Position numbers and translations under genes: made by a program | Shown here: one piece after another, positions 56,909-64,000 of the stretch | Layout: every line of letters starts with the position of its first letter | How positions within the stretch are numbered: the first letter of the stretch is position 1 | Notes under the pieces: generated by a model | The model's input: the letters and a program-made list of their open reading frames with translations, nothing else | Database searches by the model: none | Told to the model about the DNA's origin: nothing | Assembly (NCBI GenBank): GCA_025504975.1 | Contig: JANUWI010000005.1 | Location: 806,001-870,000 of the forward strand | DNA from: Plenodomus lindquistii | Taxonomy: Eukaryota > Ascomycota > Dothideomycetes > Pleosporales > Leptosphaeriaceae | Direction: 5' to 3' | Length of the DNA stretch: 64,000 bases

Positions 56909-57160
56909 GGATGAGAAGCTAGGGGTTGGTTTCTATCAGAATGTGCTTGATTGTCCAATCTAGCAAGTTGAAGGTGGATTGTGAAGGTTCGAGTATGAGA
57001 CGCGTCGTACTCGTGAGGGGACCGGCATAGTCTTGGCATGACATCATCATCTGACACGTCCAGAACGCGAGGTCACAAGGCAGCACGCTTCTATGGAAAC
57101 TCACCAACGACGAAGTTTGCCCTCGCCTGCGTTGATGGGACTCGCTCCTAGACGGCCGTT

Positions 57161-60100
57161 ATGGGTGTCACCGGCCTCTGGACTGTTCTACAGCCCTGCG
57201 CGCGGCCCATCAAGATCGAGACGCTGAACAAGAAGCGTCTCGCCGTAGATGCCTCCATCTGGATCTACCAATTCCTCAAGGCGGTGCGCGACAAGGAAGG
57301 AAATGCCTTGCGAAACAGCCACATCGTTGGCTTTTTCCGTCGAGTATGCAAGCTCCTCTTCATCGGCATCAAGCCCGTTTTCGTATTCGACGGCGGCGCA
57401 CCGGCGCTGAAACGGCAAACGATCCAACACCGCAAGTCGCGGCGCGAGGGCAGACGCGAAGATGCGGTTAGGACGGCGGGGAAGCTGCTGGCGATACAGA
57501 TGCAGCGGGCAGCCGAGGAGGAGGAGAAGAAACGGAAGGAAGCGGCGAAGCGATCAAGGGAGGAAGAACAACACCAGGCGCAGGAAGAGGAGATACCAGA
57601 CAACCTGGTGTACGCAGAGGAACTTCTGCAGACCAAGGAAGAGCGCGTGGAGAACCGTGCCACTACGTTCAGGAGGAAGGATCAGTACCATCTCCCTGAT
57701 CTGGGCAGGTCCATGTCGGAAATGGGCGCAGCGAACGATCCTAGGGTCATGTCGCTCGAGGAGCTGGAGGAATATGCACGACACTTTGACCGTGGCGAGG
57801 ACATCAACGTCTACGACTTTTCGAAAATCGACTTCGACGGCGTCTTCTTCCAGAGCCTGCCCCCGGCCGACCGATACAACATTTTGAACGCGGCTAGGTT
57901 GAGGAGCAGGCTGAGAATGGGACACTCCAAGGAACAGCTTGATGCCATGTTCCCAGACCGAATGGCTTTCTCAAAGTTCCAGATAGAACGTGTACGCGAA
58001 CGAAATGACCTTACCCAACGCTTGATGAACCTCAACGGCATGAACGACGACGCATTTGGCTCTGGAAAATCCAACCGAGTCGCTGGTGAGCGCGACAGGG
58101 AATACGTGCTTGTCAAGAACGATGGTGTTGAAGGCGGATGGGCATTGGGCGTAGTCCAGAAGGACGAGGGCACTGAGCAGAAACCGATCAACGTGGATAT
58201 GCCCAAGCCTCCGCCCGAGGAAGAGTGGGAAGACGACGAAGACTTTGAAGATGTGCCGATCGAAGGGCTCAACCGATTGCCAAAGCCTCCACCAGGCATG
58301 AGTGCGAAAGAGCGCGAAGGTCGCGACTTTATCGCAAGTGAGCTAGCAACAAGGCGCCGACGGTTTTACAATTCAAGGAAAGATAAGCCATCCGCACGTC
58401 CTCGGCCACGCAAGGTAGCACCAGTGAATCAAGACCCAGATTCGCTCTTCCTCGCTGAAGACGACGAGGCTCAAGACTGGGAGAACGTTCCCATTCAAGA
58501 TGGTGACGAGCTGTTCGAAGAAGCAGGAGATGATGTCGAAAACGATGAACTACAGCGAGCGATTGCTCTTTCCATGCAACCGGAAGGTCGAGAGGAGCAA
58601 GACGCTGTCGAGATATCAGATGACGATCCCGTCCGTGAGGTGTTCCAGCAGAAGCGGGCTGTAGAAGCAAATCCTTTCGCGGGCAAGCACAAGCCCAAAG
58701 GACTCGCCGCTGTCGCAAGGATGGCAAACCAACACAGTCACAAGGCCGCTCCAAAGGGCCCGTTTGAAGGAAGCGATAGTGAAGATGACATGGATCTTCA
58801 GGCAGCTCTAGCAGAGTCACGCAAGAGCAAGCATCCCGTCAAGCCACGGCAGCCATCTCCCAAGCCACAGTTCCAGGCGCCCGCACCAGCTGTAAAGCCA
58901 GCACAGAAGTCGAGAAATGCAGCAGGTTTTGATGGACCGCTACCTTTCGAGAAGCTTAACCTGGGCAACTCGCTGCTTGGCAAGAAGAAGATGGAGCAGC
59001 TAGAAGCCAGTACTGCTGGCGGCTTCGAGAAAGGTGTTGCAGACAAGAATAAAGCGGTGCCGCTACCGCCGTGGTTTAAGGGGGAGCGGGACATCGCGGC
59101 AGAGATGGCTGCTACACGACAGGAGGAGAAGGTAGTGTGGGAGAAGGCAAAGGCAGAGGAAAAGTCAAGATTTCAGTTCCAGGAGCTACCGCGCTTACGC
59201 AAAGAAGACACGAAAGAGGTTATCGATCTAGATGCGCCAGCTAGTCAGAGTCAGCAACAGGTCATTGCTTTAGATGATGATGATGAAGACGACGAGCCCA
59301 TGGAAGACGTGTTGATCGATAAAGAAAAAACAACGATGGGCAATCTTGCTGATAAAGTTAGAGCCGAGCCCCCCAAACCACTGTCACCTGGTCAAAAGTC
59401 GCCACCTCGACAGGAGCCGGCTTTGGCGACGAAGACACCTTTTGCTGATGACTCCGAGGACGAGGCAGTAGATTGGTCGGAGAGCGAACCGGAGGAAGAG
59501 AGGCGGGCGCAAAGCAAGAAGCAGTCTACAGAGAAGGTCGCTTCTCCGGTCCGAGAACCTTCAAGATCACCTTCGGAAGAGTTCGAGGATGTTCCTATGC
59601 AGGTCGACACTGCACCTGATGCTGCGCCTCCAAAATCGCCGTCACCAGAATTCGAAGACGTTCCTATGGGAATTGGACCAGCTCAGGTACAGGAACCTTC
59701 GAAATCTCCCTCGCCCGAGTTTGAAGACGTTCCAATACGCGCTGCTCGCCCCCATCGACCCCGTCGTGACTCATCTCCAGCCCCAATGCAAGGCCCAGAC
59801 GACCTCCTCGTTCCCATCGTCCCTCCCGACGCAGTGCCAGACTCCTTCCCCCACGACATCCCCGCCAATGATTCTGACCAATACTCTGACCCAGAAGACG
59901 AAGAACTCTTCGCGTCCCTTGCCCAAGAAGCGTCCGAGCACGCGCGATTTGCCCAGGAACTTAATGCAAGCACCACTGTTAGCGTCGACTTCGACAAAGA
60001 ACTCAAGCAGCTGCGTGCCCAGCAGAAGAAAGACCGAAGGGACGCAGACGAAGTCACACAGACCATGATCACAGAGTGCCAACACCTGCTGTCCCTCTTC

Positions 60101-61117
60101 GGCCTACCGTACGTCACCGCGCCCATGGAAGCTGAAGCGCAATGCGCGGAGCTCGTGTCGCTGGGGCTGGTCGATGGCATTGTAACAGACGACTCCGACA
60201 CGTTTCTCTTCGGCGGCACACGCGTATACAAGAACATGTTCAACGCCGCAAAATTTGTAGAATGCTATCTCGCCTCTGACCTCGCCGCCGAATTCTCCCT
60301 CACGCGCGAAAAAATGATAGCGATCGCGCAACTCCTAGGCTCAGACTACACAGCTGGAATCCCGGGCATCGGCCCCGTCACCGCCCTCGAAATCCTCTCT
60401 GAATTCCCCAATCTAGAAGAATTCAAGCACTGGTGGACCGGCGTGCAAGACGGCAGTATCCCCAAGTCCGCCGACGCAGGATCCTCCTTCCGCAAGCGCT
60501 TCCGCAAGAATCAAGGCACGAAGCTGTTCCTCCCACCGACGTTTCCGGACCCACGGGTCGCAGATGCGTATTTGCACCCCGAAGTCGATAAGGATCCTGA
60601 GCCGTTCCAGTGGGGTGTACCGGATCTTGCGGCGTTGCGAGCGTTTTTGCAGAGCCAGATTGGGTGGACGTGGGAGCGCACGGATGAGGTGCTTGTCCCT
60701 GTGATACGGGATATGAATCGCAGGGAGAAGGAGGGGACGCAGGCGAATATTACGAGGTTCTTTGAAGGGGGTGTGGGGGCTGGGGCTTTTGCGCCGAGGG
60801 TTAGGGGCACGGCTGCGGCTGTGGGGGAGGGTGAACCGAGTGGGAAGACGAGGGGGAAGGGGGCGGCGGGGAAGAGGTTGGGTGCTGCGTTGAGTAAGTT
60901 GGCGGAGAGGGAGGGGGCGAGGGGTGGGGACGAGGATGGTGATGTGGAGGTTGAGACGGAACCGGCTGGTGGAGCGAGGAGGAAGAGAAAGGTTGCTAGT
61001 AAGCCGAGTTCAGTGGCGGAAGACGATGGGTTTGATGCCGAAGGAGACGAAGACGAGGCATATGTAGAGCCGAAGAAGAAGGCGAGGAAGACACGGAGGG
61101 GAAAGGCTACTGCGTAG
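57161..61117 (+). CDS. rad2: DNA repair endonuclease Rad2/XPG
   Basis: One exon, 1318 residues. It makes the 3' incision in nucleotide excision repair with TFIIH. The N domain (MGVTGLWTVLQPCARPIKIE, D30 in LAVDASIW, D77 in FVFDGG) and the I domain (about 963-1095, MEAEAQCAEL with E990/E992, VTDDSDTFLFG, LGSDYTAGIPGIGPVTA) form the FEN-type nuclease. They are separated by a long acidic spacer, the XPG hallmark. The spacer has two ubiquitin-interacting-type helices (about 460-475 NDELQRAIALSMQ, 543-556 DMDLQAALAES) and five [ED]-[FW]-E-[DN]-V-P motifs. A PCNA-binding box QANITRFF lies at 1194-1201. The C-terminus is Lys/Arg-rich, a likely nuclear signal. Confidence 0.97.
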   Translation: MGVTGLWTVLQPCARPIKIETLNKKRLAVDASIWIYQFLKAVRDKEGNALRNSHIVGFFRRVCKLLFIGIKPVFVFDGGAPALKRQTIQHRKSRREGRREDAVRTAGKLLAIQMQRAAEEEEKKRKEAAKRSREEEQHQAQEEEIPDNLVYAEELLQTKEERVENRATTFRRKDQYHLPDLGRSMSEMGAANDPRVMSLEELEEYARHFDRGEDINVYDFSKIDFDGVFFQSLPPADRYNILNAARLRSRLRMGHSKEQLDAMFPDRMAFSKFQIERVRERNDLTQRLMNLNGMNDDAFGSGKSNRVAGERDREYVLVKNDGVEGGWALGVVQKDEGTEQKPINVDMPKPPPEEEWEDDEDFEDVPIEGLNRLPKPPPGMSAKEREGRDFIASELATRRRRFYNSRKDKPSARPRPRKVAPVNQDPDSLFLAEDDEAQDWENVPIQDGDELFEEAGDDVENDELQRAIALSMQPEGREEQDAVEISDDDPVREVFQQKRAVEANPFAGKHKPKGLAAVARMANQHSHKAAPKGPFEGSDSEDDMDLQAALAESRKSKHPVKPRQPSPKPQFQAPAPAVKPAQKSRNAAGFDGPLPFEKLNLGNSLLGKKKMEQLEASTAGGFEKGVADKNKAVPLPPWFKGERDIAAEMAATRQEEKVVWEKAKAEEKSRFQFQELPRLRKEDTKEVIDLDAPASQSQQQVIALDDDDEDDEPMEDVLIDKEKTTMGNLADKVRAEPPKPLSPGQKSPPRQEPALATKTPFADDSEDEAVDWSESEPEEERRAQSKKQSTEKVASPVREPSRSPSEEFEDVPMQVDTAPDAAPPKSPSPEFEDVPMGIGPAQVQEPSKSPSPEFEDVPIRAARPHRPRRDSSPAPMQGPDDLLVPIVPPDAVPDSFPHDIPANDSDQYSDPEDEELFASLAQEASEHARFAQELNASTTVSVDFDKELKQLRAQQKKDRRDADEVTQTMITECQHLLSLFGLPYVTAPMEAEAQCAELVSLGLVDGIVTDDSDTFLFGGTRVYKNMFNAAKFVECYLASDLAAEFSLTREKMIAIAQLLGSDYTAGIPGIGPVTALEILSEFPNLEEFKHWWTGVQDGSIPKSADAGSSFRKRFRKNQGTKLFLPPTFPDPRVADAYLHPEVDKDPEPFQWGVPDLAALRAFLQSQIGWTWERTDEVLVPVIRDMNRREKEGTQANITRFFEGGVGAGAFAPRVRGTAAAVGEGEPSGKTRGKGAAGKRLGAALSKLAEREGARGGDEDGDVEVETEPAGGARRKRKVASKPSSVAEDDGFDAEGDEDEAYVEPKKKARKTRRGKATA

Positions 61118-61251
61118 ATCAATCTTCAATCAAGACCAAGACGAGAATCATCTCTATAATCAGCCATTGTATCGTATCATACACTGAAACTAAAATGACT
61201 AAAACTATAGAAAAGGGGTATCATATCATCACAGCCCATCCACAATCCATC

Positions 61252-62062
61252 CTACAACTTCACCGCACCTCCCTCAATCCTCTCCAACTCCCTCTTCCCA
61301 AACCTCTCATACACCTCCCCTCTCAGCCAATACAGCACATCACCCTCTGCCTCCACAACACCAACATCAATCCCCTGCCCCTTCAGCCCAGTCTTCTGCT
61401 GCTTCATCGTGCCCGTGGCCTTCATCTCCCCCGTAACTCCAATCCACAGCGGTCTCGCAAATGACGGCAACTCCCTATTCACATGTTCCGCCAACTCCCT
61501 CAGCGTCTTCTGCGTCGGCAATGCAAACACTGCACCACCACTTTTCGTCTCAACAGCAGCAGTAGTAAAACCCGACCTCAACACAAGCGCCGCACACGCC
61601 GCCCTCCCATCATGACCGGGTACACACACACCATAGACATTAGCTTCAGCCACGCTTTCATGCCGCCCCACAGCTTCAGACACCTCAGCCGTAGACACGT
61701 TCTGTGCTTTCTAGCGAAACGTGTCATCCAGCTGATCAACGAACCACCAGCGCCCGTGCTCATCGCGCTTCATCAGGTCGCCGGAGCGAAAATACGCATC
61801 CCCCTTTTTCTTTTAACATCGCGTAGGATTTTCGCGCCAGTGGCGGAGCGGTTATTAAAGCAGCTCTGGGAATGTTGGGGGATGTTGGGGGGGTCGAGGG
61901 CGTAACAGAGATTCAAGGTGCCGGATCGCTCGTTAGACGCGCTGCTGAGTGAGCCGCGCAAGAACGAGGATAGAAGGTGGAAGTCGTAGGCGAGGCCATG
62001 GCGGGCGTGAGGTATGCGACACCGGCTGCGGCGGCGGATAGAGCGAGGACTGTGGATGAATT
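61252..62062 (-). pseudogene. FAT1-like very-long-chain acyl-CoA synthetase, internally deleted and mutated
   Basis: On the minus strand a FAT1/FATP N-terminus (LALSAAAAGVAYL, a one-base frameshift near 62010, then ARHGLAYDFHLLSSFLRGSL and NERSGTLNLCYALD) runs within about ten residues into the C-terminal part (CFNNRSATGAKILRDV). A second frameshift in an A/G run at about 61800-61815 leads to GDAYFRSGDLMKRDEHGRWW and FVDQLDDTFR. Then TAG (61711-61713) replaces the Trp codon expected before KAQNVSTAEVSEAVG, and the frame stays open to the family-typical C-terminal KL at 61252. Roughly 350 or more residues of the AMP-binding domain are missing. The gene cannot make a functional enzyme. FAT1 proteins import and activate long fatty acids at ER or peroxisomes. 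Confidence 0.85.
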
Positions 62063-63194
62063 GTCGCGTCAGTGGGTGAATGGCTTTGGTATGTTGGTGG
62101 TATGCTTACGAGCCATTGCGGCGGGGGTACAGCCAGGTGACGAGATGACTCAGTTATATCGAGGGGTGAAGGAGACAAATGGTCAACACACCACGAAGAT
62201 GTAGAACGTATTTAGGCTCTCACATAGGCATTGCACAGCTATCTGGGCTATCTTCTCTCTGCGACATGTCCTGCACCATGTAGTGGAACCGAGGCATCTT
62301 GCCTACGCTACCTCTAATCTGGGGTTAACCCCAGCCCCAGCCGTTCTCACGATTCCACCAATACGCTACGACACTTCGCCTTAATACAGTCTATAGTACA
62401 CTGGACTGGTAGGCGATTCTTTGTTGAGATTTCGAAGCGTTCACTGCAAAGAGGTGCATGAACGACGACATGGCCCAGTGAGTAAGCTGTCGAACGTGAC
62501 AATCGGCCCGCTGCAATGTTTACAAAATAGCTCATGATAATCGACCTTGCTTCGGCTGTGAGCTTAACTAACGATGTTTGGGTCGCGAAGGTAAGGAGCT
62601 GTATGCTGGCCTTTGTGGCCACAAAGACAGTACAATCGTACATTCCAGTCCGAAAATCTCAAGACACATCATCTCCTTTCAAACCATCTCTATATCAAGC
62701 GCATAGTCTCTTCCCTCTCAAACACCATTTCTCATCGTAATCACTGTCTTTCATCCCCAAGTCGTGCTGCAAATGTCTTCCTTCTGCCCAAACAACGCCC
62801 TCTCCCTTGCACTACAACCTTGCACAACGTCACGAGAACACCCAACCATCTCAGCCGCTACGGCTGCACCATCAACGCCCACCATTTTCTCGACGCGCAC
62901 AAAGAGAAATCGTGTTTGGCAACAATGGTCAAACATGCTCAAGGATTCGCCGCATGCGGCAAGGACCGCAACTTGCTGCATTCTGCACACCTTTGTTTTG
63001 CGGGTGAACAAAGACATTGCAACATGCTCAAGAAGCTGTGAATTATCCTGTCAGACCTGTCTTCCGCTTCAGATTGTGTTGACTCTGGGAAAACATTGTG
63101 ATGTGGTGAGGACTGCTTGGTATGTTTGGTGCGTCCATGGGCGCAAGACATTGCTAATTGTTGTAGATTATCAGACTTGTGAAGAAGCGCGACA
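62063..63194. other. Intergenic, upstream region of the right-edge gene
   Basis: About 1.1 kb. It holds pyrimidine-rich sequence and short frames at 62600-63100 that may be 5' UTR of the next gene. A TTGTAG acceptor-like site just before 63168 suggests an intron in that leader. No further FAT1 sequence was recognised. Confidence 0.45.
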
Positions 63195-64000
63195 ATGTCA
63201 TCCAGATACTACAGCCGCCAGGCTGACGATGCAATGGACCTGTCCGAGGACAACTACTCGTTTGACGATACGGACGATGCGCAACGAGTGTACAACGACA
63301 CCCGTCTGAGACAAGCTATCAACTACATGGCTGAGCAAGGTGGTGATGATTCGGCCGCCACGTTCATTAGCCGTGTCAATCGGATCGACGAGGCTCTTTT
63401 ACAGCTACTTCCTCAAACAGGCGACGACTTTGACGGGAATCTCTACCAAGAAGTCTGCGCCATGGTGGACGAAGTGCACGAAGTGTATGACAACGCCCTA
63501 ACACAGGACGATCACCAGATCGATGGTATTCCAGAGTATTACACGCCATCTGCTCTGGAGGCGCTTCATAGACCAGAAGAAGAGGAGGAGTCTTCAGAGT
63601 CAGATTCCAGTATCCCTCCTGTGCGGCCCTCGATGTCTTCGAAACCTGCGATAGCCAAGAAGATCAAGTCTCCTGCTGCAATTAAACACCCCCTCGAGTC
63701 ACATGTGGTGCCAGCCGTGCGAAATCTCGCTCCACGCTTTGGGAACGCAAAAAATAACGTTGAACGTGAACGAACCTGGACATACGGTGAACATGAACAG
63801 GTCGAAGAATGGTACAGAGATATGCCGGCCTCCTTCCCCTTCGCGGACTCTCATCAGATGGAGCATTGGGAGACTCTGAAGATCAACTTCGATCTTTCTG
63901 ATCACGGCAAGAAGCTCAAAGCCGAAGGCAAGGTAGTCGAGACTGATATACCTTTCGACCACCCTGCCCTTGCTCAGTACAAGACTTTGCCTCGCTTCGA
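63195..64000 (+). CDS. Hypothetical acidic protein, 3' end outside the window
   Basis: The frame is open from ATG 63195 to the window end, 268 residues seen. No family is recognised. The N-terminus (MSSRYYSRQADDAMDLSEDN) and the central Glu/Ser run (RPEEEEESSESDSS) are acidic and probably disordered. Ordered-looking parts are QAINYMAEQGGDDSAATFIS with RVNRIDEALLQLLPQ, and a later block TWTYGEHEQVEEWYRDMPAS with HWETLKINFDLSDHGKKLKA. There is no signal peptide or membrane segment. The long uninterrupted frame and good initiation context (gacaATG) support a real gene, but the start could be upstream if the leader contains coding exons. Confidence 0.75.
   Translation, partial: MSSRYYSRQADDAMDLSEDNYSFDDTDDAQRVYNDTRLRQAINYMAEQGGDDSAATFISRVNRIDEALLQLLPQTGDDFDGNLYQEVCAMVDEVHEVYDNALTQDDHQIDGIPEYYTPSALEALHRPEEEEESSESDSSIPPVRPSMSSKPAIAKKIKSPAAIKHPLESHVVPAVRNLAPRFGNAKNNVERERTWTYGEHEQVEEWYRDMPASFPFADSHQMEHWETLKINFDLSDHGKKLKAEGKVVETDIPFDHPALAQYKTLPRF

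Overview
This window is nuclear DNA of a filamentous ascomycete fungus, most likely a Dothideomycete (Pleosporales-like). The evidence is compact multi-exon genes with 47-85 bp GT-AG introns, fungal-type families (DUF1996 secreted protein, AA8 cytochrome, cornichon/Erv14, Spc7, KMT6-type SET protein, class II DAHP synthase) and a Tc1/mariner element with fungal-style terminal repeats. The species call is inference. I see no rRNA, tRNA or CRISPR. Exon limits were set by hand from reading-frame continuity and splice consensus.

Left part (1-23.7 kb): the 3' end of a Na,K-ATPase-like P-type ATPase; a long non-coding stretch; a secreted DUF1996 protein; a secreted AA8 heme-domain protein (minus); kynurenine 3-monooxygenase (minus) divergent from methionine aminopeptidase 1; Erv14; the splicing factor Prp17; two small proteins, one of them a four-pass membrane protein; a chromate transporter (minus) divergent from a secreted type-B carboxylesterase.

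Middle (23.9-47.7 kb): the kinetochore scaffold Spc7/KNL1 (minus) lies head-to-head with an EZH2/KMT6-type histone methyltransferase. A gene-poor stretch with simple repeats follows, then an apparently complete Tc1/mariner transposon. About 370 bp further is a gene that keeps only the N-terminal domain of Harbinger-type transposases. Next come a predicted myristoylated HTH-like protein, class II DAHP synthase (shikimate pathway), a HYPK-like UBA protein, an FtsJ-like methyltransferase and a DUF1989 protein with a large charged insertion.

Right part (48.2-64 kb): a secreted Pro/Thr-rich protein with a recurring SW-ending motif; mitochondrial Qri7 divergent from a patatin-like lipase; a (TG)29 microsatellite; a polytopic membrane protein interrupted by two in-frame stops; the nucleotide-excision-repair nuclease Rad2/XPG with five copies of an acidic aromatic motif; a decayed FAT1-like acyl-CoA synthetase that has lost its middle; and the start of an unrecognised acidic protein cut by the window edge.

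Most genes are unrelated housekeeping genes with no operon logic; several pairs share short divergent promoters. I found no multi-gene defence or biosynthetic system. The most notable items are the intact transposon, the two decayed genes, and the repeat architectures of the secreted Pro/Thr-rich protein, Rad2 and Spc7.
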